Shown here one piece after another: positions 1-8,316 of a stretch of DNA of 47,432 nt. The stretch's first letter is position 1; the number at the start of each line of letters is the position of its first letter. Location of the stretch: contig JAJFVE010000126.1 of NCBI GenBank assembly GCA_021371965.1, positions 1 to 47,432 of the forward strand, read 5' to 3'. Below the pieces are notes generated by a model that did not search any database, had not been told where the DNA came from, and worked only from the letters and a program-made list of their open reading frames with translations. This DNA comes from Planctomycetaceae bacterium (lineage in GTDB: Bacteria > Planctomycetota > Phycisphaerae > SM23-33). Position numbers and translations under genes: made by a program.

Positions 1-2372
1 GCACCGCCCTGGCCGACGCCGAGCTGGAATACCACGACCGCACCGACCCCAGCGTGTACGTTGCCCTGCCGCTGACGGACGGGCAACTCGACGGCGTTAC
101 CGGCGACGTCTGCCTGCTGGTGTGGACCACCACACCCTGGACGCTGCCGGCGAACCTGGCGGTGGCGGTCGGGCCTGGCATCGAATACGCCGCCGTGGCG
201 TGCCAGACCGCCGGCGGGCCGATCACGTTCGTGATGGCCAAAGCCCGCATGGATACCGTGCTGGCGGCCGTCAAGGCGGCGCGCGGCGACTACCTCCGCA
301 GCTACAGCGTCGTCGCCACGCTCACCGGCGAGGACCTGTTGGCCGCCGGCCTGACGTACCGCCACCCGCTGCTGGAAGGCAAGACTTGCCCGGTGATTGC
401 AGCCGACTATGTCACGCTTGATGACGGCACGGGTCTGGTGCACACCGCGCCGGGGCACGGGCTGGAGGATTACGCCAGCGGCCTCAAGCATGGGTTGGAG
501 ATCTACTGCCCCGTGCAGGCGGACGGCACGTTTGACGATAGCGCGCCCGAGTTCATCCGAGGCAAAGGCGTGTGGGCGGCCAACGCCCTGATCTGCGAGC
601 GTCTCAAGTCCGATGGCACGCTGGTGCTGCAGGAACCCATCACGCACTCGTACCCGCACGACTGGCGCAGCAAGACGCCGACGATCTTCCGCGCGACCGA
701 GCAGTGGTTCATCGGAGTCGACACCATGCCCGCCGGCGGCAATGCCTCGCTGCGCAAAATGGCGCTGGACGTCTGCACGCGCGACCTCGACCAGGGCGGC
801 GTGCGGTTCATCCCCGCATGGGGACGCAACCGCATCGAAGGCATGCTCGCCAGCCGCCCCGACTGGTGCATCTCACGCCAGCGAAGCTGGGGCCTGCCCA
901 TCCCCGCCTTCATGAACAAGAACGGAGAGGTGCTGATGACCGCCGACAGCGTGCGCGCCGTGGCGGCCGTCATCGCCGAGGAAGGCTCCGACGCCTGGTT
1001 CATGCGCACGCCCGCCGAGTTGCTGACCGGCTACGACATCGACTCCGACGAATACGTCGCCACCCCCGAGACGTTTCCCATCGTCTCGCTGCAAAAGGGC
1101 GGCGACATCTTCGACGTGTGGTTCGAGTCGGGTTCGAGCTGGTTCGCCGCGGCCATCCAGCGAGGGCTCGTCGGCGATATCCCGGTCGATCTGTACCTGG
1201 AAGGTTCCGACCAGCACCGCGGATGGTTCCAGCTCTCGCTGCTGCCGGCCTTGGGCGCCGAGGGCAAACCGCCGTTCAAGACGGTGCTGACGCACGGGTT
1301 CGTCGTCACCGAAGACGGCTACAAGATGAGCAAGTCCCTCGGTAACGCCGTCGACGCCGTCGAGCAGCTCAACAAGCGCGGCGCCGACGTGCTGCGCCTC
1401 TGGGTCGCCAGCCAGAACTACCAGGACGACATCCGCTGCAGCGAGAGCCTGATCCTCCAGGCCGAAGAGGCGTACAAGAAGATCCGTAACACGCTGCGGT
1501 TCTGCATGGGCTCGTGCTTCGACTTCAACCCCGCCACCGACGCCACTGAACCAGCCGACCACAGCGTCGACCGCTGGATGAGCCTGGAGCTCAGCCGCCT
1601 GATCCGCGACGTGCGGGCGGCCTACGACGCCTACGAGTTCCACCGCGCCACGCGAATGATCTACGAGTTCTGCACCGTGCAGGCCTCCAGCGTGTACCTC
1701 TCGGCAGTCAAGGACCGCCTCTACTGCGAGAGCCCCAGCGCCCTGCGCCGCCGCGCCACGCAGACTGTCATCCATCAGATACTCATGGCGCTGGTCAAGC
1801 TGCTGGCGCCGATCATGCCGCACACGGCTGAAGAAGCCTGGGCAGCAATTCCCAACCGCCCCGCCGAGGAACCGCAAAGCGTGCACCTGGCCCTGCTGCC
1901 TGACGCCGACGCCGAGATGCTCGCCATCGCCGACGACATGCGCCCGTCCAATATCGACCTGGGCACCTTTACCGGCGACCAGCTCCAGCCGGGGCCGCAG
2001 TGGATCTGGGACCGCCTGATGGACCTGCGCGCCGAGGGCCTCGTCAAGCTCGAGAAGCTCCGCAGCGAGGGCGTCAAGAACTCCCTGGACGCCGAGGCCG
2101 TTTTCCGCGTGGCCACCGGGAGCGACGCTGCAGCGGAGTTGATCGAAACATACATCCGCGAGTTGGAAGATCTGCTGGGCGTCGGCTACGCGCGCGTCGA
2201 GCGCGCAGAACTAGGCGAGGGCGCGACAGTCGAAGTGGAAGTCGCAGACACGCGTGAGAAATACAAGCGCTGCGCCCGAAGCTGGAAGCGCCGCCCAGAC
2301 GTGGGCTCCGACAGCGAATACCCCGACCTCTCCGCTCGTGACGCGGTAGTGATGAAGGAACTCAAGAGCTGA
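1..2372 (+). CDS. ileS: Isoleucyl-tRNA synthetase, 3' part (5' end outside window)
   Basis: Charges tRNA-Ile with isoleucine in the cytoplasm. The reading frame is open from base 3, before any start codon, so the true start lies outside the window; the GTG at 54 is internal. Visible parts in order are the editing-domain motif WTTTPWTLPAN, the editing segment GLVHTAPGHGLEDY, DVWFESGSSW, EGSDQHRGWFQ and the class-I signature KMSKS in EDGYKMSKSLGN, followed by the helical anticodon-binding region. The C-terminal zinc ribbon, usually four cysteines in two CxxC pairs, is degenerate here: only one cysteine (KRCARSW) remains and the second pair reads LSARDA. The family assignment is secure; loss of the zinc site is read directly from the sequence. 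The stop is followed at once by spacer repeats. Confidence 0.97.
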   Translation, partial: TALADAELEYHDRTDPSVYVALPLTDGQLDGVTGDVCLLVWTTTPWTLPANLAVAVGPGIEYAAVACQTAGGPITFVMAKARMDTVLAAVKAARGDYLRSYSVVATLTGEDLLAAGLTYRHPLLEGKTCPVIAADYVTLDDGTGLVHTAPGHGLEDYASGLKHGLEIYCPVQADGTFDDSAPEFIRGKGVWAANALICERLKSDGTLVLQEPITHSYPHDWRSKTPTIFRATEQWFIGVDTMPAGGNASLRKMALDVCTRDLDQGGVRFIPAWGRNRIEGMLASRPDWCISRQRSWGLPIPAFMNKNGEVLMTADSVRAVAAVIAEEGSDAWFMRTPAELLTGYDIDSDEYVATPETFPIVSLQKGGDIFDVWFESGSSWFAAAIQRGLVGDIPVDLYLEGSDQHRGWFQLSLLPALGAEGKPPFKTVLTHGFVVTEDGYKMSKSLGNAVDAVEQLNKRGADVLRLWVASQNYQDDIRCSESLILQAEEAYKKIRNTLRFCMGSCFDFNPATDATEPADHSVDRWMSLELSRLIRDVRAAYDAYEFHRATRMIYEFCTVQASSVYLSAVKDRLYCESPSALRRRATQTVIHQILMALVKLLAPIMPHTAEEAWAAIPNRPAEEPQSVHLALLPDADAEMLAIADDMRPSNIDLGTFTGDQLQPGPQWIWDRLMDLRAEGLVKLEKLRSEGVKNSLDAEAVFRVATGSDAAAELIETYIRELEDLLGVGYARVERAELGEGATVEVEVADTREKYKRCARSWKRRPDVGSDSEYPDLSARDAVVMKELKS

Positions 2373-2375
2373 ACG

Positions 2376-2437
2376 ACGGAATGATGGATCAATGGAATAA
2401 TGGAATAGCCTCGCCGCTTGCGGCTTGGCGTCTTTAG
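2376..2437. repeat. Spacer repeats, families H and J
   Basis: The spacer after ileS holds a run of GGAAT/GGAT units (family H, 2376-2407) followed by CCGCTTGCGGCTTGGCG and a TCTTTA end (family J, 2408-2437). Family J recurs near 30952 and, inverted, near 33498. The AGGA just after family J serves as the ribosome binding site of the next gene. Confidence 0.6.
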
Positions 2438-2446
2438 GAATAACGA

Positions 2447-3493
2447 ATGACCGACATTTACGCCCCACTGCCCCGTGAGGAAGTCATCAAGGCTGTCGAA
2501 CGCAAGGGTCCTTGCCGCATCCCTATGATCCGCTCGCGATGGTGGGGCGAGGGGCTTTGGGACCAGTACGGCGCCAGGCTGAATGAGCTCAACAAGTACC
2601 CCGAAGACTTCGGCGAGGTCATGATCAACCCCCTCGACACCGGCGCGATGGGGCTGTCCTGGAAGGTGCGCGCCGGCGCGGGCCACGACTCCAACGCCGT
2701 CATCCCCGACTGGAAGCATCTCGACGAGTTCATCGCCAGGCTGCCCGACCCGGAGAACCCCGCCCTGCCGCTGTACGGGATCGAGCACGTCGATGCGAAC
2801 CGCCGCCAGAACCGGTACATGCTCTTCGGCTGGTGGGGGCTGTTCTTCGAGCGGCCGTGGTCGCTGCGCGGGATGGAAGGGCTGATGACCGACTACTACC
2901 TCCACGGCGACGAGGTGCACCGCATGCACGACGCCCTGTGCACCCTGTATGAGGGCTACATCCGCCGCGCCATCCGCACCTTCAAGCCCGACGGCTTCTG
3001 GACCAGCGACGACCTGGGCAATCAGCGCCAGCTCATGATGAAGCCCGACCACTTCCGCGAGTTCTTGAAACCGTACTACAGCCGCATCGGCCGCCTGTGT
3101 CGCGAGAATGGCATGCACTTCTGGCTGCACTCCTGCGGCAACAACACCGAGATCATGGACGACCTGATCAACACCGGGGTGAGCGTCTTCCACCCCGTGC
3201 AGAAACACACGATGGACGAGGCCGTCGTCGCCCGGCGCTTCGGCGACCGCATGACGTTCCTGGTCGGCTTCGACGTGCAGCACATCCTGCAGGAAGGCAC
3301 GCCCGAGGACGTCCGTTGCGAGGTGCGCCACCTCATCGACACCTTCGACGCCCGCAACGGCGGGATGTGCATGGCCGCCGGCAACGGCATCGTTCGTGGC
3401 ACGCCTTTTGAAAACATCGAGGCGTATCTCGACGAATCCATCCGCTACGGCGCCGAACACCGCGCCCGGTTTACCGCAGAGATCGCGGACTAG
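2447..3493 (+). CDS. Uroporphyrinogen decarboxylase (UroD/MtaA) family protein
   Basis: A 348-residue protein of the UroD fold, cytoplasmic with no signal peptide. It is related to the cobalamin-dependent methyltransferase branch (MtaA/CmuA-like) more than to haem-pathway HemE. The C-terminal half contains LHSCGNN (His228, Cys230), the H-x-C arrangement that holds zinc in MtaA-type enzymes, followed by a barrel strand ending MAAGNGIVRGTPFENIEAY, typical of the family. The start is the ATG at 2447 with AGGA eight bases upstream. Planctomycetes often carry many such paralogues whose substrates are unknown. No corrinoid protein or methyltransferase partner lies next to it, so the substrate cannot be named. 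Confidence 0.8.
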   Translation: MTDIYAPLPREEVIKAVERKGPCRIPMIRSRWWGEGLWDQYGARLNELNKYPEDFGEVMINPLDTGAMGLSWKVRAGAGHDSNAVIPDWKHLDEFIARLPDPENPALPLYGIEHVDANRRQNRYMLFGWWGLFFERPWSLRGMEGLMTDYYLHGDEVHRMHDALCTLYEGYIRRAIRTFKPDGFWTSDDLGNQRQLMMKPDHFREFLKPYYSRIGRLCRENGMHFWLHSCGNNTEIMDDLINTGVSVFHPVQKHTMDEAVVARRFGDRMTFLVGFDVQHILQEGTPEDVRCEVRHLIDTFDARNGGMCMAAGNGIVRGTPFENIEAYLDESIRYGAEHRARFTAEIAD

Positions 3494-3604
3494 GAAGGCG
3501 CCGGTGCCGTGGCGGGAGGGCTTCAACCTGACAGCCACGATTGATTCGAGAGGGCCATGGCTCTCCAGGCTTTCGGCCTTGCGCGCCACGCTTGGCCATG
3601 CCCC

Positions 3605-3633
3605 TTGACCGGCGAGGGTCGGGCCGATACCTT
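3605..3633 (+). promoter_or_regulatory. Candidate scpB promoter, leaderless spacing
   Basis: TTGACC (3605-3610) and TACCTT (3628-3633) are separated by 17 bases. Only seven bases lie between the -10 box and the ATG at 3641, so transcription would begin at or next to the start codon. Confidence 0.45.
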
Positions 3634-3640
3634 CTCTCGC

Positions 3641-4549
3641 ATGGATGACGCCCCGGAAATCGACGCTCCCATGCCGCAGAGCCCGTCAGAGGAAACTGCC
3701 GATACCGCCAGCTCCCCCGCCGACGAGCAAGGGAAGGCGACGATCGAGGCCATGCTGATCGCCAGCAACGCCCCGCTGACGGCTGCGCGAATGGCGGGCG
3801 TGGCCGAACTGCCCCAGGCCGAGGTTCGCGGCGCCATCACCGCCCTTAACGTCCGCTACGAACAGACCGGCGCGGCGTTTCGCATCGAAGAGGTGGCCGG
3901 CGGGTTTCTCATCATGACGCTGCCCGAGCACCAGGGTGTGCTCAACCGCCTGCTCCAAGCCCACAAGGAGACGCAGCTCACGCAGCCGGCGATGGAAACC
4001 CTCGCCGTTGTGGCATATCGCCAGCCGGTTATGCGGGCCGACATCGAGGCCATCCGCGGCGTGGCCTGCGGCGAGGTGCTCCGCGGACTGCTCGACAAGC
4101 AACTCGTCAAGATCGTCGGACGCGCCGAAGTGCTCGGACGGCCGATGCTCTACGGCACGACGCGACGATTTCTGGAAGTCTTCGGCCTGGCCGGCTTGGA
4201 CGACCTGCCAAACGTCGAAGAACTGCGCAGCGGCGACAAGCCCGTCCCGCCCAAGGGCGAACCCGGGGGCGTTGAGACGTCACCCGAAGGCGACGCCAAC
4301 GCACCGCTGCCGGAGCAGGAACAGCCCGCTGGCGAACCGGCGGAGGAAACTGCGGCCACCGCCTCGGCGAGCGAGGCGCCCTCGGGCCCGGCGGAGGAGG
4401 AGTTCTTCGACCCGGCCAAAGCGGACACCGTGTCTGAAGATTCGGATGACGATGACGACAATTGGGATGACGAAGACGACGATGATGACGACGATGACGA
4501 GGATGGCTGGGATGATGAAGAGGAAGAGGAAGAGGAAGAGGAGAAGTAG
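3641..4549 (+). CDS. scpB: Segregation and condensation protein B with acidic tail
   Basis: ScpB is a subunit of the SMC-ScpA-ScpB condensin complex that compacts and segregates the chromosome. Residues about 30-195 form the two winged-helix domains, with family motifs such as ETLAVVAYRQPVMRADIEAI and a C-terminal winged helix ending GRPMLYGTTRRFLEVFGL. From about residue 200 the protein becomes a disordered linker and ends in about 35 nearly uninterrupted Asp and Glu residues. The family is usually about 180-200 residues; this one is 302. An in-frame upstream ATG at 3557 exists, but its extra 28 residues look random and a promoter lies inside that stretch, so the ATG at 3641 was chosen. No scpA is adjacent. 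The family call is secure; the role of the acidic tail is unknown. Confidence 0.92.
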   Translation: MDDAPEIDAPMPQSPSEETADTASSPADEQGKATIEAMLIASNAPLTAARMAGVAELPQAEVRGAITALNVRYEQTGAAFRIEEVAGGFLIMTLPEHQGVLNRLLQAHKETQLTQPAMETLAVVAYRQPVMRADIEAIRGVACGEVLRGLLDKQLVKIVGRAEVLGRPMLYGTTRRFLEVFGLAGLDDLPNVEELRSGDKPVPPKGEPGGVETSPEGDANAPLPEQEQPAGEPAEETAATASASEAPSGPAEEEFFDPAKADTVSEDSDDDDDNWDDEDDDDDDDDEDGWDDEEEEEEEEEK

Positions 4550-4606
4550 CTGTGGGCTGGACTGATTCCAGCATCCATTCAGGTCGGAGACTTACCACAA
4601 AGGGTT

Positions 4607-4655
4607 GGAGGAATGGGGATTCCTAATTTCCCCGTCCCATGTACCTCGTCCGATT
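4607..4655. repeat. Possible REP-like palindromic spacer element
   Basis: Between the convergent scpB and CBM48 genes, GGGGATTCCTAATTTCCCCG can fold back on itself and is followed by GTCCCATGTACC. The layout resembles a REP-type element, but only one copy is seen here, so the call is weak. Confidence 0.25.
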
Positions 4656-4670
4656 TCGCCGAAAGGCAGA

Positions 4671-5012
4671 CTACGCCGCGAAGCTTCTCTTGTGATGGAT
4701 CGCTGCTGGACGAACTCTCTTGAGAGTCAGGGCGGGGGCCTTCTCGGCCACGCGGACGACGCTGTCCATGCCGAACCGGCCAGGTTCGAGGCCGAATGCC
4801 GCGTAGTCGGTGAACCACTGCCCGTCGGCGCAATAGCGGAACTTGAACTCGCCGGCAGGAATCTTCAGGCGGGCCTTCCAGTTGCCTCGGCCGTCGTTGG
4901 TCATGCCCAACTCGTCATCCCGCCAGCCGTTGAAATCGCCAGCCAGAAAGACAGCCTTCGCTCCGGCCCGGAAGAAATTGAACTCAACCCATTTGTCCCG
5001 AACCGTAACCAT
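4671..5012 (-). CDS. CBM48 / AMPK-type glycogen-binding domain protein
   Basis: A 113-residue protein made almost entirely of one early-set beta-sandwich of the CBM48/AMPK1-CBM type, which binds alpha-glucans such as glycogen. Diagnostic stretches are AVFLAGDFNGW, GNWKARLKIPAGEFKFRYCA and DGQWFTDYA. There is no catalytic domain, signal peptide or membrane segment, so it would act in the cytoplasm as a carbohydrate-sensing or targeting module. The start is set at the ATG at 5012 because AGGAAGG lies about six bases upstream; an in-frame GTG at 5027 would add five residues but has a poorer ribosome site. It stands alone, convergent with scpB, with no glycogen enzyme beside it. Partner unknown. 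Confidence 0.8.
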   Translation of the reverse strand: MVTVRDKWVEFNFFRAGAKAVFLAGDFNGWRDDELGMTNDGRGNWKARLKIPAGEFKFRYCADGQWFTDYAAFGLEPGRFGMDSVVRVAEKAPALTLKRVRPAAIHHKRSFAA

Positions 5013-5221
5013 AATGGCCTTCCTCACAAAAACTCATCCGTCTAGTAATCGGAACAAAAGTACGCCGACTTCAACGCCTCATGTAATAATCGTAGGAAGT
5101 CCTCCGGCCATAAGTCCCTAAATGATTGTAGATTTTTCCCCCAGGCCAGCTTGGGGTGCATTGCCTGCGGAGGTTGGGGAAGGATCCCGTCGAGCAAGTC
5201 GAATATTCCGTGGAGACTCGA

Positions 5222-5275
5222 CCGCTAACCAAACAAGATACAGACGCGCACGTTAGCGGCCGAGCTTGCTCCGCG
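5222..5275. repeat. Spacer repeat, family A
   Basis: CCGCTAAC at 5222 faces GTTAGCGGCCGAGCTTGCTC at 5252 in inverted orientation. The same words recur in the opposite strand sense at 23486-23511 (GCGGAGCAAGTTCCGCCGC followed by TAAC) and 46700-46727. Confidence 0.55.
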
Positions 5276-5315
5276 GCGTTGGACAGCGGTGGTTTTTGGG
5301 AATCCTCTCGAAAGA

Positions 5316-5352
5316 ACAATCCCCCGCTGCGCAGCGCGCGACGAGGGATTGT
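5316..5352 (-). terminator. Hairpin downstream of the LTxxQ gene
   Basis: Read leftward from the gene that stops at 5383, ACAATCCC and GGGATTGT form the outer arms of a hairpin with a GCGCTGCGCAGCG core, followed by TCTTT. This resembles a terminator with a weak U-tract and may also be one of the spacer palindromes. Confidence 0.45.
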
Positions 5353-5382
5353 GAGTGCAGCAAGGGCAGCGACTGAACAGGT

Positions 5383-6282
5383 CTATTCGTTCGGCGCCGG
5401 GGCCGGTTCGGCATTGCCGCCTTCGTTGGCGTTGGCGCCAAGGTGGCGACGATCCCTTTGGGGTCTTTGGCGGCCTTGGTCGGCGCCTTCGTTGCCGTCG
5501 CGGCGAACGTGTGCTGGGCGGCTGGTGGCGCCTTGGCCGCCGACAAAGCGGGCCTTCATCTCGTCGATGGATTTTCGCTGTTCGTCGGTAAGCACTTCGT
5601 CATGAATCTTCTTCTGGGCCTCTTCCATGATGGCGCGGATCTTCTGGCGCTGTTCGGGCGTCAGGTTGGCAACGCCCATCGGCCCACCCATCGGGGCCAT
5701 TCCACCGGGGCCTCGTTGTCCACCCTGGCGTTCGTCGCCGCGGCGGCCGCTCCTGCCGCCTTGTTGCCCCTCCTGTCCCGCCTGGCCCTGCTGCCCTTCC
5801 TGGTTGTGTCGGCCGTTCGAGGGCCTGTCCTGCCCGCCCCTGGAGCGAGTCTGGCGCATCTTGGTCTTCTGCTCATTGGTGAGTACGCCCTCGATCTTTT
5901 TGTTGCACGCCACGGCCAACTCGCGCCGCGACTCGTACAGCGTCTTGACCTGGTCGCGCAGTTCCTTGAGCTGGTCGGTCTGGCCGGCAGTTTCGGCGGC
6001 GCGGACCTTATCCATGGTTTCTTTGAGCTTGGCTTCGTTTTCTTTCATCCAGGCGTCCATAGCCTGCTTGTTGGCGGTTCGGATCTCTTCGATCTGCTTC
6101 TTCTGCTCGGCCGTCAGATCCAGCGCAGCCAGGGCGCGATCGGGGATCGGCCCGTCGAATCGTGGCGGGCGAGGCTGCTCGGCCTGAGGCGGGCCGCCAT
6201 CCTGGCCCTCGGCTTGGGCCATCGCATAGCTTGCCGTCATCGCGATACACGCCGCTGCAACCCAGCTCAATGTCCTGTTCAT
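5383..6282 (-). CDS. Secreted LTxxQ (Spy/CpxP-like) repeat protein
   Basis: A 299-residue exported protein. Residues 1-22 form a signal peptide (MNRTLSWVAA, then an alanine-rich core ending AMAQA). Four LTxxQ motifs are visible: LTAEQ at 56, LTNEQ at 134, LTPEQ at 207 and LTDEQ at 231, each opening a charged amphipathic helix. This arrangement is known from periplasmic Spy/CpxP chaperone-like proteins and is very common in planctomycetes. Residues about 145-205 are a low-complexity Gln/Gly/Arg linker. The start ATG at 6282 has AGGAG eight bases upstream. In enterobacteria Spy and CpxP answer envelope stress; that role here is inference only. It is divergent from the next gene and not in an operon. 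Confidence 0.75.
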   Translation of the reverse strand: MNRTLSWVAAACIAMTASYAMAQAEGQDGGPPQAEQPRPPRFDGPIPDRALAALDLTAEQKKQIEEIRTANKQAMDAWMKENEAKLKETMDKVRAAETAGQTDQLKELRDQVKTLYESRRELAVACNKKIEGVLTNEQKTKMRQTRSRGGQDRPSNGRHNQEGQQGQAGQEGQQGGRSGRRGDERQGGQRGPGGMAPMGGPMGVANLTPEQRQKIRAIMEEAQKKIHDEVLTDEQRKSIDEMKARFVGGQGATSRPAHVRRDGNEGADQGRQRPQRDRRHLGANANEGGNAEPAPAPNE

Positions 6283-6365
6283 CGCTGCGCTCCTGACAAG
6301 TCATCGATCACGGCCGGGCGCATTCGTCCGGCATCACAAGGCCCAACGCCGCCTGCTGCGGCATA

Positions 6366-6393
6366 TTGCGTTTCGCCCGCATTTGAGGATAAT
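6366..6393 (+). promoter_or_regulatory. Candidate promoter of the DHS-like gene
   Basis: TTGCGT (6366-6371) and GATAAT (6388-6393) are separated by 16 bases. Transcription would begin near 6400, before the GGGAGAG ribosome site of the TTG start at 6417. Confidence 0.45.
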
Positions 6394-6416
6394 TATCGCC
6401 AGACGGGAGAGCGACA

Positions 6417-7385
6417 TTGCCCAGCAAATACCCACTATTCGACCGCAGCATCCTGAATGTTCAACCGCTGGCCCAGCGGCGCCATGAGATGGATTTGTCC
6501 GCCATGCTCCAGATCGGACAGCGCCCCGTGCCGTTCGCGCATCCGGACTTGCCAGCCGTGGCGGCGGCCTTGCGGACCGCCCGCGACCGCGGCGCCGGGA
6601 GGGTGATGTTTATGGGCGCGCACGTCATCAAGCAGGGGCTGAGCCGTTACGTGATCGACTTGATCCGCGGCGGCTGGATCAGCGCCCTGGCGATGAACGG
6701 CGCCTGCGCTATCCACGATTACGAGCTGGCCCGAATCGGCGCCAGCACCGAGTCGGTCGCGCACTACATCCGCGCCGGGCAGTTCGGCCTGTGGAAGGAA
6801 ACCGGCGAGCTCAACGAGATCGTCCAGGCCGGCAACGCTGAAGGGCTGGGCCTGGGCGAGGCCGTCGGCCATGCGATCGGCCGCGACAATCTGCCGCACA
6901 GGGACGTCTCGATCTTCGCCGCCGCCTACGAAGCCTCCGTGCCGGCGACGGTGCATGTGGGGATCGGATATGACATCGTGCACGAGCACCCCAACTGCGA
7001 CGGCGCGGCGATCGGCGAGGCCAGCTACCGCGACTTCCTGATCCTCGCGCGGGCGATCGAGACTATCGAAGACGGCGTCGTCCTCTGCTACGGCACCGCC
7101 GTCATGGGGCCGGAGGTCTACCTCAAGGCCCTGGCGATGGCGCGCAACGCCGCCGCCCAGCAAGGCCGCCAGATTCGCCACATCACTTCAGCCGTCTTCG
7201 ACCTGCTGCCGCTGTCGGGCGACATCCACGCCGAGGCCCCCAAGGACAGCTTCGAGTACTACTACCGCCCGTACAAGACCGTGCTGGTGCGAACCGTTGC
7301 CGACGGCGGGACAAGCTTCTACATCCGCGGCGACCACCGCGCCACCCTGCCGGCGCTGCACAAGCTGCTAACGCAGGCTGGATAA
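6417..7385 (+). CDS. Deoxyhypusine-synthase-like conserved protein, TTG start
   Basis: A 322-residue cytoplasmic protein. MFMGAHVIKQGLSRYVIDL, ALAMNGACAIHDYELA, VGIGYDIVHEHPNCDGAAIG and the later MGPEVYLKALAM resemble a bacterial family distantly related to deoxyhypusine synthase (NAD-binding Rossmann-like fold). True deoxyhypusine synthase modifies eIF5A, which bacteria lack, so the bacterial relatives must do something else, perhaps polyamine-related chemistry; that is inference. The start is a TTG at 6417, supported by GGGAGAG about six bases upstream; the first in-frame ATG is 24 codons later and lacks a good site. The membrane-protein gene follows within four bases, suggesting co-transcription. 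Family call is from memory of motifs, with moderate confidence. Confidence 0.5.
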   Translation: MPSKYPLFDRSILNVQPLAQRRHEMDLSAMLQIGQRPVPFAHPDLPAVAAALRTARDRGAGRVMFMGAHVIKQGLSRYVIDLIRGGWISALAMNGACAIHDYELARIGASTESVAHYIRAGQFGLWKETGELNEIVQAGNAEGLGLGEAVGHAIGRDNLPHRDVSIFAAAYEASVPATVHVGIGYDIVHEHPNCDGAAIGEASYRDFLILARAIETIEDGVVLCYGTAVMGPEVYLKALAMARNAAAQQGRQIRHITSAVFDLLPLSGDIHAEAPKDSFEYYYRPYKTVLVRTVADGGTSFYIRGDHRATLPALHKLLTQAG

Positions 7386-7388
7386 GTG

Positions 7389-8099
7389 ATGGACACTCAA
7401 CAAGCCACCGACAACGTTCCAGGCTCAACGCCGCTGTCTCGTCGTCGCACCATTCCGAAAGTTGTGATTGTCTTCGCTGTCGCGGCCCTGCTGGCGTGCA
7501 AGCCTGATCTCTTCATCGAGGGACTTCTGGGCTATGGGCCGTTGACGATAGCGTATTTGTTTCCGCTGCTTCTTCTGGTTGCCTTTCTTGTGGCGATCGG
7601 GGCCGCCTATTTGCTAGGTCGACTGATCTGGAAGTTCGTGCGCTGGCGGAAGGTGCGATTCTTCACGACATTGAGCATTCTCTCGCTGTGGCTGGTTGCC
7701 TATTGCAGCCCATCTCCTTTCTGGGTGGATTCATACCTCAGGGGACTTCGCCTCTGGGCGCAGGGGCACATTGATGTTCCATCGGTCTGTCAGTGGACCC
7801 AGACATACTCGATTCCTCAGGGTTCTCCTCAGGGAGAGTACCAGTTCTACCATGTTCCGATAGCGGATCTGCCTCCGGCCCTGGGGTTCCTCGCTGCAAG
7901 AGTGGATGCGGATTATCCCGATAGTTCCTCCATTGATCAGCCTTCGTTCATCTTCAACGAGGAAAAGCGACAACTTCGCGTTGGATGGGGCGCCGGAAGG
8001 CTGGGGTCCTGGGGCGTGACAATCGGCAAAGATGCCTCCGACGAGGGCTATCCTGAATTTCAGATCTCGCAAGACGCCTACGTCTGGAAGCAGGAATAG
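7389..8099 (+). CDS. Unknown membrane protein
   Basis: A 236-residue protein I do not recognise. The N-terminus has a basic stretch (SRRR) and three hydrophobic segments at about residues 23-37, 52-76 and 91-107, separated by KFVRWRKVRF, so the loop is probably cytoplasmic. The C-terminal 125 residues are soluble and rich in aromatic residues. The ATG at 7389 was chosen; a GTG directly before it is also in frame. It starts four bases after the DHS-like gene, which suggests one transcript. Codon use is less GC-biased at third positions than in its neighbours, a possible sign of later arrival or weak selection. Confidence 0.6.
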   Translation: MDTQQATDNVPGSTPLSRRRTIPKVVIVFAVAALLACKPDLFIEGLLGYGPLTIAYLFPLLLLVAFLVAIGAAYLLGRLIWKFVRWRKVRFFTTLSILSLWLVAYCSPSPFWVDSYLRGLRLWAQGHIDVPSVCQWTQTYSIPQGSPQGEYQFYHVPIADLPPALGFLAARVDADYPDSSSIDQPSFIFNEEKRQLRVGWGAGRLGSWGVTIGKDASDEGYPEFQISQDAYVWKQE

Positions 8100-8134
8100 A
8101 ATTCAACTGTCCGCTGCGCGGGCCAGTTCATTCT

Positions 8135-8169
8135 TCCTCACGCCTCAGCGTCCTCTGTGACCTCAGCGG
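8135..8169. repeat. Spacer repeat, family E
   Basis: CCTCACGCCTCAGCG, TCCTCTGTGA and CCTCAGCGG form imperfect 7- to 9-base units in the 217-base spacer before exeA. Related CCTCTGTG units occur near 19031-19060 and 30866-30890. Nothing else was recognised in this spacer. Confidence 0.5.
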
Positions 8170-8316
8170 CTGCTATACAAACCTGGCAGCACAGACAACC
8201 GGCACGAGAGCAACGGCCGAAACCATCAAGCATTCCTGCAGACTTGGTCGAAGAACGTAACACGGCATTGATGGACCACATGCCGGCCGCGCGAATGGAA
8301 ATCGAGGATTGGCGGC

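Larger units (their letters stand above)
5013..5382. other. 370-base spacer with palindromic repeats, no gene
   Basis: No convincing coding region is seen. The left part is AT-rich and should hold the promoter of the leftward CBM48 gene, though no good -35/-10 pair was found. The middle (5222-5275) holds a family A repeat with GCTAAC and GTTAGC arms and CGAGCTTGCTCCGCGG. The right part holds the hairpin listed at 5316-5352. Confidence 0.55.

Noticed and set aside
4150..4578. Serine-rich antisense frame over the scpB tail
   Set aside because: It is the complement of the Asp/Glu codon tract and has no independent support.
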